Shown: one piece after another, positions 1-7,988 of the stretch
Layout of the letters: every line of letters starts with the position of its first letter
Numbering within the stretch: position 1 is the stretch's first letter
From: a virus
Length of the DNA stretch: 20,305 bases
Virus record (IMG/VR): IMGVR_UViG_3300031658_000193
Location: 1-20,305 of that record
Reading direction: 5' to 3' (one strand)
Notes under the pieces: model-generated
Databases searched by the model: none
What the model was told of the DNA's origin: nothing
What the model saw: the letters and a program-made list of their open reading frames with translations, nothing else
Program-made: the position numbers and the translations under genes

Positions 1-3000
1 CTCCTCTCTGCTCATCAGTAAAGAATTTGTCTGCTCCAAAAACAGCAAAGCTTTCGGGATTTCTACTTATACCAAACTCTTCTAGTCTAGCTATTTGCTG
101 ACCCAGTACGGTAGGCACAGATGTTAACGCTCCTGTTCCCCCCGCATCTGATAGTAAATCTTTTCCCGCTAGTACATAAGAAATCTTATCTTCTTGGAGT
201 GTGAGTATGTCTGTTTGTCTAGCGTATAACTTTTGTATTGATCCAAAAGAATCTTCAAGTGGTTTAAAATTTAAAAGTCCTAAGTTAAACTCATTAAGTC
301 TGTTTATGTTAGACTCATCGTTATATACACCGCTATAAGTTAAGTCTGCAAATCTATGTGCTTCTTGATATTCTAGAGCCGAAGTTGTTGTCACCCTGTT
401 TCCTAAAGCTAAAGCTTCTCCTTTTATAGAGTCTCTTATGGTATAGCTTTCAACGCCATTTCCAAAAGTAAAACAATCAAAAAATTCCGTGTCTATAACT
501 GCTGGTTGCTCTGTATTTATATCTTGATTACTTCGAGTTCCTTCATGCTGTCCACTATCATCTATTAGCAAAGACAAATTATTTTCATACCATACATCAG
601 GTAAGGCATCAGATGGAATAGTTTCAAAGACAACAATACCTCCGCTATTAGCTCTTTGAACACTAATGTTCATTTGTACAAAAGATCCGTATCTACTAGC
701 GCGAGGTCCAGTCGCTATTAGCCATAATGAATTATTCCCGCCATTATTAGGATCGCTTCTCCAAAAATTGTAATAATTAGTAGTTAGATCTGTTGATATA
801 TAACCAGGGCTAGTATTAAAGTTAAAAGGAATATTTTCAGGAGGAAACAACTCTCCTGGTTGTCCAAGTATCGGAGGTATATTTGGTCCTCCGAGATAAA
901 CATTTTTAGTTTTAGGAGGATTTTTACCACCATTTTCAAATATGCTTTCGGTTTCAATTAGCTCACCAATATTGTCTCCATTAAACCAATCCATAAAATT
1001 AGGATAAGTTGTCTGTGAAACAAGATCAGGATTTCTATAAGTATTTTTTCTGCTTTCTATTCTATCAACTGAAAAAGAAGATTGAGGACCCCTTCTGCTC
1101 TGTTCAATAAATATGCTTATACCACTGTTAACTGGTATAGTATAGTCTACATATGAAGCTCCAAAAGCTGCAGTTGTGTCCGGGTTTTCAATGTTAACTA
1201 TAAAAGATCCTACTGGAAATGCACCCGCTGTAGTTGGTCTTGCTACAGCACTTGTTTGTGGTCTTGTAACAAGATTTCCTCCTATTTCTCCGCTTGCTAC
1301 TAAATTAATGCCACTTGGTATAATTTCCATATAGGGGCCGGCTGGCACGTCTATATAGTATCCTTCTGCTATAGGGTCTGTTTTTGGAGGTCCATTTGGC
1401 GCAGGAATTAAAAGAAAGTCTTTAGCCTTAACTGATTTACTAATAACAACAACTTCAGTACATGAGTTTAAAGCTCCACCAGCATCACTCTTTACTATAA
1501 GCCTTTGTCCATCTTCAATTTTTGCAGAATTTTCTCCTTCTAATAAAAAGAAATAACTATTACTCCTAGGATCTTTATAGTATACTTCACTATAAATAGT
1601 TTCGTAAGTAGACTTATTTGGTTTAATAACAAACTTGTAGAATTTAGCCCAAACAGGAGCTCTTTGTGTCCAAGGGATAGTTACTTGTATTTCATTTTGA
1701 GTAATTGAATTTCCACAAGGTATTTGAATCGTATTATTCGGACTTACTAAAGCCGTAGATGATCTTAAAAATTCATCCATATAAACTATTCCTATTTCAT
1801 AGCTTCTGTTACTATGCAAACTTGAAGGTGTTAAGGTACTCCCTAACTCAGCCGTAAATGAAATAAATTGAAAATACTCATAAAATCCTCCTGATGGAGC
1901 AGCCGGATCAACAACAAATCTAACAGCAGGTATTTGAAGCTCTAAAGAAGTTGCTCCAGGAGCATTACCAACAATTGCTATTGGATCTCCTGCTGAAATT
2001 ATACCGCTTGAAAATTTTGTTACTGTTCCCGTTGGAGTTGTTAGTGTTGGTGGAACTGAACAATTAAACCGGTCTGTTAATGTATACCCATCACACGATG
2101 TCTCTCCAGATGCTGCGTAAACAGGTTTAATATTTGCAGTTGTACCTATTGCATTTTTAAATTCAGTCGAATCAATTAACTCATATATTGAATTATAGTT
2201 TGAAGGTAAAACAAAAATAAATTGAAGAGTTGTATTTTGAGTTGTTTGAGTTGGTTGTCCGCTTGTAGGGTCGAATATATAATGTTCGTAAGTAAAAAGA
2301 AAATTTAAAGAAGCTGTAGCAATTAATTCAGTGTAGGGATTTATTTGAGATAAGTTTATATTAACTCTAGCTCCAGGAACAGATTGAATACTTCCAAAAG
2401 TATAACCACCAGCATTTAACGTATGCTTTAGTTTTGTGGTTTTTACTTGACCAGCAATTAAATCAGCGGAATATTGTAATTGTATAGGATCATTAAAAAC
2501 ATCTTTTAAGTCATAACCTTCAACATAGTTGCCATAAACTAACCTGTTACCCATAATTGTTTGAGCTTGAGCAAGTAATGGAACATTATCATAAAGTCTC
2601 AGTAGCTCTGTCGATGGAATAACTGTAAATATTTTGCTATTGTTAAATTCAAAAGAATACAATTGATTATCTGCATAACCTAAACGATCTTTATTTAACT
2701 TATCAATAACCTTAATTGTACTATCAGTACTTTCTTTATATAAAATTTGTATTGATTTTACTAAAGGACCTCCAGAATTAAAACCTACATCAATTGATGT
2801 AATGGTATTAACCATTCCTTCGTTTAAATTTGAAGCAAAATCATAATTATAAAAAGCTGGAGAAAATGCTGGAGCAGACCACTGTGAAGTAGCGGAATAC
2901 TCATCGTTTCCATATTGATATCTATAAGCAAAACAAATAAATCGTTCTTCTAAAAAATCATCTGTATTACCCGAGGTAGAACTTTCAAGTAAAAACGTAG

Positions 3001-3595
3001 GAGCAGAAGTAGGCGGCTTTTTAATAACCATTAACTCTTCAGCTGTTATACCATCAACATTATAAAAAGGATTAGGATAGTTTTGTAATATATTAATAAC
3101 TCTTGGAGGGTTGAAGTTATCTGTAAAAAACAACAAGTCATCTACCAAGTCAACAGCTGTAATTAAATGTGTTGCGTTAAAGTTTAGAGTTGTGCTTCCG
3201 CCAGAACCATCATTAATGCTAATAACATGATAAGTTAAATTTTCTGTGGTAGGATTAAAAGAAACAATTAAATCTATTTTACCCGTAGGTCCAACAAGAA
3301 ATGCTGGATCGTGAACAAACCAGTATATTCTATTATTCTGTCCATCTTCATATACGCCTAAACATCTAGCTTGACTGCTTAATAATTGAGCTCCTGATAT
3401 TGATCCTGTTTCCTCATACTGAAGCGAGGTCATCTTGGTGTTACCCTTAGAGTTTTCTACTGAACCAATCTCAGACCCTTCAGTTGATCCTAGTCTTACA
3501 TTTAATGCGTCCTCATATTCGCCGTTTGGTATAAGCCTTTCGTCAAGAGACTTATTCATTCTCCCTGCGATAAAATTTCTCTGAATATTTGCCAT
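1..3595 (-). CDS. P22 gp10-like tail hub / DNA stabilization protein (3' end outside window)
   Basis: The minus-strand frame is open from an ATG at 3595 to the window edge: 1198 codons with no stop, so the gene is partial. The N-terminus reads MANIQRNFIAGRMNKSLDER, followed by LIPNGEYEDALNVRLG and SEIGSVENSKGN. This opening is one I associate with the large 'stabilization' proteins (P22 gp10-like) of crAss-like and related Bacteroidota podoviruses. The last visible part carries LQEDKISYVLAGKDLLSDAG and GISRNPESFAVFG, also typical of that family. The middle is rich in Thr, Ser, Pro, Tyr and Asn, as expected for beta-rich tail proteins. P22 gp10 plugs the portal channel below gp4. This protein is much longer than P22 gp10 (about 470 residues), so extra domains, possibly fibre-binding, are likely. 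The start lies 1 nt after the stop of the gp4-like gene, suggesting translational coupling. The family call rests on memory of similar sequences and on gene order. Confidence 0.75.
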   Translation of the reverse strand, partial: MANIQRNFIAGRMNKSLDERLIPNGEYEDALNVRLGSTEGSEIGSVENSKGNTKMTSLQYEETGSISGAQLLSSQARCLGVYEDGQNNRIYWFVHDPAFLVGPTGKIDLIVSFNPTTENLTYHVISINDGSGGSTTLNFNATHLITAVDLVDDLLFFTDNFNPPRVINILQNYPNPFYNVDGITAEELMVIKKPPTSAPTFLLESSTSGNTDDFLEERFICFAYRYQYGNDEYSATSQWSAPAFSPAFYNYDFASNLNEGMVNTITSIDVGFNSGGPLVKSIQILYKESTDSTIKVIDKLNKDRLGYADNQLYSFEFNNSKIFTVIPSTELLRLYDNVPLLAQAQTIMGNRLVYGNYVEGYDLKDVFNDPIQLQYSADLIAGQVKTTKLKHTLNAGGYTFGSIQSVPGARVNINLSQINPYTELIATASLNFLFTYEHYIFDPTSGQPTQTTQNTTLQFIFVLPSNYNSIYELIDSTEFKNAIGTTANIKPVYAASGETSCDGYTLTDRFNCSVPPTLTTPTGTVTKFSSGIISAGDPIAIVGNAPGATSLELQIPAVRFVVDPAAPSGGFYEYFQFISFTAELGSTLTPSSLHSNRSYEIGIVYMDEFLRSSTALVSPNNTIQIPCGNSITQNEIQVTIPWTQRAPVWAKFYKFVIKPNKSTYETIYSEVYYKDPRSNSYFFLLEGENSAKIEDGQRLIVKSDAGGALNSCTEVVVISKSVKAKDFLLIPAPNGPPKTDPIAEGYYIDVPAGPYMEIIPSGINLVASGEIGGNLVTRPQTSAVARPTTAGAFPVGSFIVNIENPDTTAAFGASYVDYTIPVNSGISIFIEQSRRGPQSSFSVDRIESRKNTYRNPDLVSQTTYPNFMDWFNGDNIGELIETESIFENGGKNPPKTKNVYLGGPNIPPILGQPGELFPPENIPFNFNTSPGYISTDLTTNYYNFWRSDPNNGGNNSLWLIATGPRASRYGSFVQMNISVQRANSGGIVVFETIPSDALPDVWYENNLSLLIDDSGQHEGTRSNQDINTEQPAVIDTEFFDCFTFGNGVESYTIRDSIKGEALALGNRVTTTSALEYQEAHRFADLTYSGVYNDESNINRLNEFNLGLLNFKPLEDSFGSIQKLYARQTDILTLQEDKISYVLAGKDLLSDAGGTGALTSVPTVLGQQIARLEEFGISRNPESFAVFGADKFFTDEQRG

Positions 3596-3596
3596 T

Positions 3597-4517
3597 CTAT
3601 TTAAGCCACTTGTTTTGTCCTCTCATGCTCATTAAAAGTCTTCCTGGATGAATATCACTTATTCTAATCTTTGCATTTCTCAATAAAGAACTTTTATCTT
3701 TTCTAGCTCTGTTTATTATATACTCTTGTACACCAAATTTATTATTTAATATTTCATATTTAATATAAGCATATAAATAATCTTCAAATAATTTATTTAC
3801 ACTTACTAGCGAATCATTACCATTTTCCATGCCATCACAAACATACTCTAATACACACTGCTGATTAGCCATCGTAGAGTCAAAATTAATAACACCTGCC
3901 TTCTTATCTATTCTAAAGGTAGGATTAGCGTTAGCAGTTTCAGTGTTTAGACCATATCTAGCTCCAATATTATAATCTCTCCATGTGTCGGGATTATCTG
4001 GTGAGACATTTGACCCATCATTAGAATTGTTTTGATTTAGGTATATGCTTTGTTGTGATCCATTAACTCTTTCAGTGTCTAATGTTGATCCTGCGGTCTG
4101 AATTGTTCCGTCTGCATTAAAGCTTAGAGTACCCGTTGCGCTCTGCAAATACGATGCAGCTGAGTTTACTTGTATGTTCTCAGTAAGTGGTCTTAAAAGG
4201 CCGTTCTTGTACAAAGAAATTCTTACCCAGTTTACGTAATCAGAGGGTAGAGTAAAGGTAAGAGTATCAAATACCTTTAACTCTAACGCTTTTATTTCTT
4301 TAAAGGCATCATAGTTGAGTTCTTGTATACCACGTTTAGTGTGAAATAAAATCTTATACCTTTCCTCGTTGTTTACTAATGAGTGATTTCCATCATACAT
4401 TAATAGAAAATTATTAACTATATCAGTTAATGGAACATACTGAAAAGAACCCCAATTAGCATTAGAAGGAGCTGCTCCAGCATTGTCGTAATATTGATAT
4501 TCAGATAAGTATGCCAT
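3597..4517 (-). CDS. P22 gp4-like tail tubular / head-completion protein
   Basis: A 306-residue protein opening MAYLSEYQYYDNAGAAPSNA. In crAss-like and related podoviruses, proteins of this kind sit just before the stabilization protein and are compared with P22 gp4, which docks under the portal to extend the DNA channel. Residues about 28-75 look helical (VPLTDIVNNFLLMY, then NEERYKILFHTKRGIQELNY). They are followed by a beta segment with FTLPSDYVNWVRISLY, and the C-terminal third is again helical (LFEDYLYAYIKYEILNNKFG, then INRARKD), matching the gp4 plan of a helical core with a beta insertion. The ATG overlaps the upstream stop as TAATG (1 nt), and the stop is 1 nt from the next start, so all three tail genes are probably coupled. 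Function is inferred from order and resemblance, not from catalytic residues. Confidence 0.7.
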   Translation of the reverse strand: MAYLSEYQYYDNAGAAPSNANWGSFQYVPLTDIVNNFLLMYDGNHSLVNNEERYKILFHTKRGIQELNYDAFKEIKALELKVFDTLTFTLPSDYVNWVRISLYKNGLLRPLTENIQVNSAASYLQSATGTLSFNADGTIQTAGSTLDTERVNGSQQSIYLNQNNSNDGSNVSPDNPDTWRDYNIGARYGLNTETANANPTFRIDKKAGVINFDSTMANQQCVLEYVCDGMENGNDSLVSVNKLFEDYLYAYIKYEILNNKFGVQEYIINRARKDKSSLLRNAKIRISDIHPGRLLMSMRGQNKWLK

Positions 4518-5248
4518 TAGTTTTCTTTTTGTTCTTCCATTTGTTCTTGCTCTGCACCAAACTGCGCCTCTTGTATATCTCTAATTGACATACCAGCATA
4601 CTGTAGTATTTTAAATACAAGTGATGTTTCATCATCAGGAGATAATTCAAAATCTTGAAAGTCTGCATTACTCTGATTAAACGCAGGGTCTCCATTAGCT
4701 ACATTTAAATAAGTCCAGTTTGGTTCTTTTGGGTAACGTATGTATTGAGCTTGTACATCTGTCGGTCCATTAAACTGAGCAGGAAATATTGTTATAAAAG
4801 AACTCTGTAAGCTATAAGCAGGATACTCTAAGGTAGGTGATGTTAAGTTAGAAAGATTTAACATAGTAATTTTACTATTAGAAACTTTTTCTGCTTCTCC
4901 CTGGTAAACACCACCGCTAGAACACAAAACTTTATTTATTAAATAATAGTCGTCACTTGTAGTGGTTTGAGAAGGTAAAAAATATTGATTTAATAAATTT
5001 TGAGTTAGCGTTTTTGTTTCTGAAAACATATCGATAACCTCTTCGTAACCTTTAGTGATATTGGCATACCCCGTGCCCGAAAGCCGAGCATTTTCTTTAT
5101 TTATTAATTGATTGTATTGATAGAAATAATCATCGAATATATCTAGCTGCGCTTGTTTAGCAAACAAATTAAAATCTTGCGGTGAAATATACCCGTAATT
5201 ATTTTTATTAAGGATTGCCAAAACTGTATTTCGTACAGAATTTATCAT
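4517..5248 (-). CDS. conserved structural protein of the tail/neck module, function unknown
   Basis: A 243-residue protein that I start at the ATG at 5248 (MINSVRNTVLAILNKNNYGY). The frame stays open up to 5347, but the extra 33 residues would cross a strong terminator and lie upstream of the promoter's likely start point, so the longer form is rejected. The N-terminal half is helical and rich in Tyr, Phe, Gln and Asn (SPQDFNLFAKQAQLDIFDDY). The rest appears beta-rich and ends in an acidic Gln/Glu tail (AEQEQMEEQKEN). I remember homologues in Bacteroidota podoviruses in this same place, just before the gp4-like gene, usually labelled only 'structural protein'. A neck or adaptor role is an inference from position. 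It is the first gene after the TTG/TAnnTTTG promoter and couples to the next gene by a TAATG overlap. The leader before the ATG (AAAAGAATAACA) has no Shine-Dalgarno. Confidence 0.75.
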   Translation of the reverse strand: MINSVRNTVLAILNKNNYGYISPQDFNLFAKQAQLDIFDDYFYQYNQLINKENARLSGTGYANITKGYEEVIDMFSETKTLTQNLLNQYFLPSQTTTSDDYYLINKVLCSSGGVYQGEAEKVSNSKITMLNLSNLTSPTLEYPAYSLQSSFITIFPAQFNGPTDVQAQYIRYPKEPNWTYLNVANGDPAFNQSNADFQDFELSPDDETSLVFKILQYAGMSIRDIQEAQFGAEQEQMEEQKEN

Positions 5249-5263
5249 TGTTATTCTTTTACA

Positions 5264-5292
5264 CAAAGATAAGCAAAAAAAAAAGAGGTCAA
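5264..5292 (-). promoter_or_regulatory. Bacteroidota-type promoter (TTG-N18-TATCTTTG) for the tail operon
   Basis: On the minus strand, TTG (5292-5290) is followed after 18 nt by TATCTTTG (5271-5264). This matches the Flavobacterium/Bacteroides sigma-factor consensus TTG-N17-23-TAnnTTTG at every defined base. Transcription would start about 5-8 nt before the ATG at 5248, giving a very short leader. The -33 TTG lies inside the descending arm of the terminator hairpin at 5275-5307. Confidence 0.6.
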
Positions 5293-5307
5293 TTTTTGTT
5301 GACCTCT
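5275..5307 (-). terminator. Rho-independent terminator after the 92-residue gene
   Basis: A perfect 9-bp stem, AGAGGTCAA pairing with TTGACCTCT (5299-5307 with 5284-5292), has a 6-nt loop. On the minus strand it runs straight into ten T residues counting the stem end (5284-5275). It sits 27 nt past the stop of the 92-residue gene. The T-tract direction fixes the strand. Confidence 0.85.
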
Positions 5308-5333
5308 CCTTAAATAAACTGTTGTTAGTATAA

Positions 5334-5612
5334 TTATGCGTTAACAATACTTGTAACTGCTTTTGGAAGCGCTACATCATAATAGGGATTCGTCCAAGAG
5401 GTAGTTAAAGAATTTTCAACTGCATTTTTAATAGCATCATAAACATCATGCGCAACCTGAGCTGCAGTAGTTATTGTAGTTGTAGTTCCATCAACATAAT
5501 CGACAGTCACAGTAGTTGCTGTCGCAGTAGCTGTTCCAATGTTTTTAATACCATTTACACTGATCAATTGGCCTGTAATTGGCGCGTTTGATACATAAAG
5601 AAATTTAGTCAT
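5334..5612 (-). CDS. small beta-rich structural protein (possible capsid decoration), unknown
   Basis: A 92-residue protein, MTKFLYVSNAPITGQLISVN at the start. A strand-rich, Thr-heavy middle (ATATATTVTVDYVDGTTTTI) is followed by a helix (AAQVAHDVYDAIKNAVENSL) and a short end with SWTNPYYDVALP. I recall similar short proteins near the capsid gene of marine phages, but without a proven role. The small size, the Thr-rich beta pattern and the location between two terminators, next to the capsid gene, would suit an abundant virion protein such as a decoration protein. That is inference only. It has its own candidate -7 element (5654-5661) and a palindrome in its leader (5636-5651). The leader has no Shine-Dalgarno at a usable spacing: GAAAG lies directly against the ATG. 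Confidence 0.7.
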   Translation of the reverse strand: MTKFLYVSNAPITGQLISVNGIKNIGTATATATTVTVDYVDGTTTTITTAAQVAHDVYDAIKNAVENSLTTSWTNPYYDVALPKAVTSIVNA

Positions 5613-5635
5613 CTTTCAAAAAATTTATGTTTTAT

Positions 5636-5651
5636 ATGAGAATATTCTCAT
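5636..5651. promoter_or_regulatory. 16-bp perfect palindrome, candidate operator
   Basis: ATGAGAATATTCTCAT is identical to its own reverse complement. It begins 2 nt downstream of the candidate -7 element and 23 nt upstream of the ATG at 5612, so it covers the expected transcription start. No T-tract follows directly, which argues against a terminator. A dimeric regulator site or a 5' RNA hairpin are both possible. Confidence 0.45.
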
Positions 5652-5653
5652 CA

Positions 5654-5661
5654 CAAATATA
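5654..5661 (-). promoter_or_regulatory. candidate -7 element TATATTTG before the 92-residue gene
   Basis: The minus-strand TATATTTG matches TAnnTTTG exactly and lies in the 70-nt gap upstream of the gene starting at 5612. No TTG occurs at the usual 17-23 nt spacing upstream, so the -33 half is missing or degenerate. It is a weak or activator-dependent promoter at best. Confidence 0.35.
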
Positions 5662-5682
5662 CTAAAATTAAAAACACACTAT

Positions 5683-6435
5683 TTACATACTCTTTATCAA
5701 GCCTGATAAGTGTTTCAGCACTTCTATACCTTCATCATTCTCAAAAAATGATGCTACCATGTGTGTAGGTTCTTCACCATAAGGTACATTAAGCATCTTC
5801 TTTTTATTAGAAGGAGTATTAAACCAAACTTCTTTTTCCTTATTTCTCATTTGCAATAAGTTTTTATCAAAGAAACTTTGAATAGTTGCATTCATTTTAA
5901 GCATAGGATCTTGTAACAATAACAAGAAATCTTTTGGTTGATTCTTAGCGAATACCAATATGTCTCTTCTTAATTCAGAAGTTGTAATTTTAGTAACATC
6001 AACTTGAAACAATACACGTCCTACATTTTCTACTTGATCAACCGTAAGCTGACGTGCTTCTATTAAAGCATCAACCTCATCGTTTAATTCTTGTACGATT
6101 TCAGCGGCTTCTTTTGCTTTATCTACTAACACATATACCCGCCCTTTGCCAGGGTGAAAGTCTAAAAATTTTTGTAGTACTTGATTTTCTTTTCCTACGG
6201 TTAAAAAACCGTTTTCAAATACAATAGGCTCTAGAATTGCATTATTATCTTGCTCCTCCTGAAAGGGAGAGTTCTGATTTCTAGCATATCGTAAAGCTTT
6301 ATTAGTTCCTGTCTCTTCATCAAACCATAACAATGGAAATCTTTGAGTGTGTCGTGATGCTAAGATTAAGGAAAGTGGCGCAGTTTCGCGCGTAAGTTTG
6401 TAGATCTTGTCTACATATTTTGAAGTAGTTTTCAT
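5683..6435 (-). CDS. conserved head-associated protein, function unknown
   Basis: A 250-residue protein beginning MKTTSKYVDKIYKLTRETAP, then LSLILASRHTQRFPLLWFDE. The N-terminal 90 residues, with RYARNQNSPFQEEQD and NAILEPIVFENGFL, resemble a family I have seen next to the major capsid gene in marine Bacteroidota phages, where it carries no assigned function. The segment about residues 105-135 is helical and acidic (DKAKEAAEIVQELNDEVDAL). The C-terminal half is a mixed helical region with KDFLLLLQDPMLKMNA and a short Lys/Arg-rich patch (NKEKEVW, SNKKKM). There is no signal peptide or membrane segment. It follows the terminator behind the capsid gene, so it is transcribed by read-through or by its own unseen promoter. 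Its start is preceded by a TAAAT-CTAAT-CAAAT leader like that of two other genes here. A role in the virion or in early host takeover cannot be told apart. Confidence 0.75.
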   Translation of the reverse strand: MKTTSKYVDKIYKLTRETAPLSLILASRHTQRFPLLWFDEETGTNKALRYARNQNSPFQEEQDNNAILEPIVFENGFLTVGKENQVLQKFLDFHPGKGRVYVLVDKAKEAAEIVQELNDEVDALIEARQLTVDQVENVGRVLFQVDVTKITTSELRRDILVFAKNQPKDFLLLLQDPMLKMNATIQSFFDKNLLQMRNKEKEVWFNTPSNKKKMLNVPYGEEPTHMVASFFENDEGIEVLKHLSGLIKSM

Positions 6436-6462
6436 TTGATTAGATTTAAAATTTATAACAAT

Positions 6463-6488
6463 AAAAAAGGGGGCGATTAAACCCCCTT
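6463..6488 (-). terminator. Rho-independent terminator after the major capsid gene
   Basis: On the minus strand AAGGGGG pairs with CCCCCTT across an 8-nt loop (TTTAATCG), followed by six T residues (6468-6463). It starts 15 nt past the capsid stop codon. The run of five G:C pairs stands out in this AT-rich DNA. Confidence 0.85.
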
Positions 6489-6502
6489 ATTAATTTACCC
6501 TA

Positions 6503-7966
6503 TTACTCTTGGAAGATAAAGAAGTTGTTAGCACCTAAAGTACAAACAGCTCTCTCTGACAAGAAGTTTACTTGCATGTTATCCACATCACTAGTAGCTG
6601 CACCACCGGCTGAACCAGTAATCCAAGTTTTGTAACGACGATCTTCTGTTTCAGAAGCTCTGTAACGTACATGTAAGAAAGGACGTTTAGCATTTTTACC
6701 AAGTATTTGGTCATAAACACTAGTTGATCCAGCTGGTACAAGTAGTCCGTTTACACGTCCTGATCCTGCTCCTGTTGGAAGTCCACCTCTCATTGTTGGG
6801 TCATTTAAGTATTTCCAGTCACTCTTATAGAAGTCATAACCTCTACGGAATCCTGTAAATCCTAAGTTTAACGCCATCTCTTGATCATTGTCAAAAAGAC
6901 CATATGAAGTACCACCTGCTCCGTAAGAGTTTTGTGCTGCTAACATATCATCGATATCAAAAGCAAACTGACGATCAACGAATAATACGTTTTCTTCAAT
7001 TGCCCCTTGCTTGTCAAGACGACTAATTACATTGTCAAAGTCAGCTAATACTGTTGGGTTTCCACCGTCCCAGATATTACCTCTTTGTTGTACACTGTAA
7101 AAAATACCATCAGAACCAGCTCCTGGATCAGCAGCACCGGCGGCGCTACCAAGAATAGCAGCAGCTCCTGAGTTAGTCTCAGCAGGTACAGCTTCAATCA
7201 TTGCTGTCTCTAAGAAATCATCAAAACGTAGTCTTGTTTCATGCTCAGACTTAAGATACCATAAGTATCCACTTGCTCCGTCTTCAGTTGTAATTTCAAT
7301 CCATCCAATCTGAGCCATGTCAGATCCAGATACGTTATAAGTATCTTTAATGATGATAGGCTTATTTTCAAAGATGAAATCATTTGATTCAAGAGAACCT
7401 TGCATTCCTGCAGTTCCTTTTCTAAATTCAGATCCATAGATAAATACAGTAACATCTGAATTATCAAATCCTGTTCCTGCAGCAGCTAATCCACCTGCTT
7501 CATAAAAGTCAGCTGTAAACCGTCCTCTACCACCACCAGCATTGTCAACTGCGCTAACAACCGCTTTGTTAGATCCTGAACCGTCATTTTGCACAATAAC
7601 AAGAGTTTGACCAACTCTAATTACTTGAGCTGCTGCTGTTGGATCTAGTACGTCATTTACTTGAAATACAACTTGATCAGCTGCTGCTGCTGCTGTAGTT
7701 CCTACTTGAGTATATTTAGTATGTAATCTACCTTGCTCAGCCCATTTGATAAGGTCAGAGTTAGTAGGCATCTCAGCACCTACCATACGGAGGAATGAAG
7801 AGATTGTTCTGTTACCATAACGTTCGAATTCTTTTTCGTAAGTGTCTGGTAAATATTGATTCAACCAATTGAAATCTGCATTGGTTAGATAATTTTGTGC
7901 TGTTGGAGTTCTTTCTGAACTCGGGGTTAGCGCAAACGTTGGTGCGGCTTTTACTTGTCCTGCCAT
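6503..7966 (-). CDS. major capsid protein (HK97 fold, crAss-like type)
   Basis: A 487-residue protein in the expected place after portal and scaffold. Residues 1-85 (SERTPTAQNYLTNADFNWLN, then FERYGNRTISSFLRMVGAEM) look like the N-arm and first helices. Residues 86-180 form a beta-rich Ala/Gly/Val insertion (VIRVGQTLVIVQNDGSGSNK). The core carries FIFENKPIIIKDTYNVSGSD (197-216) and YLWYLKSEHETRLRFDDFLE (234-253). The most conserved-looking part is 322-390, AIEENVLFVDRQFAFDIDDM, then MLAAQNSYGAGGTSYG and NLGFTGFRRGYDFYKSDWKY. It closes with RPFLHVRYRASETEDRR (428-444) and ANNFFIFQE. These strings match my memory of capsid proteins of crAss-like and related Bacteroidota phages. No protease gene or obvious delta-domain was found. 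Codons are regular, and a terminator follows, which fits high expression. The leader (AAAAACTTATAATC) lacks a Shine-Dalgarno. Confidence 0.9.
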   Translation of the reverse strand: MAGQVKAAPTFALTPSSERTPTAQNYLTNADFNWLNQYLPDTYEKEFERYGNRTISSFLRMVGAEMPTNSDLIKWAEQGRLHTKYTQVGTTAAAAADQVVFQVNDVLDPTAAAQVIRVGQTLVIVQNDGSGSNKAVVSAVDNAGGGRGRFTADFYEAGGLAAAGTGFDNSDVTVFIYGSEFRKGTAGMQGSLESNDFIFENKPIIIKDTYNVSGSDMAQIGWIEITTEDGASGYLWYLKSEHETRLRFDDFLETAMIEAVPAETNSGAAAILGSAAGAADPGAGSDGIFYSVQQRGNIWDGGNPTVLADFDNVISRLDKQGAIEENVLFVDRQFAFDIDDMLAAQNSYGAGGTSYGLFDNDQEMALNLGFTGFRRGYDFYKSDWKYLNDPTMRGGLPTGAGSGRVNGLLVPAGSTSVYDQILGKNAKRPFLHVRYRASETEDRRYKTWITGSAGGAATSDVDNMQVNFLSERAVCTLGANNFFIFQE

Positions 7967-7988
7967 GATTATAAGTTTTTAATTAATA

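Noticed and set aside
4501-4695. 64-codon minus-strand frame overlapping two tail genes
   Set aside because: It lies in another frame across the junction of two genes that are already well supported.
5249-5347. 33-residue N-terminal extension of the 243-residue structural protein
   Set aside because: It would be translated across a strong terminator and from upstream of the probable transcription start. Its residues (poly-Phe from the T-tract) look accidental.
7210-7467. 85-codon minus-strand frame inside the capsid gene
   Set aside because: It is an alternative frame of a strongly supported gene, with Leu/Ser-rich shadow composition.
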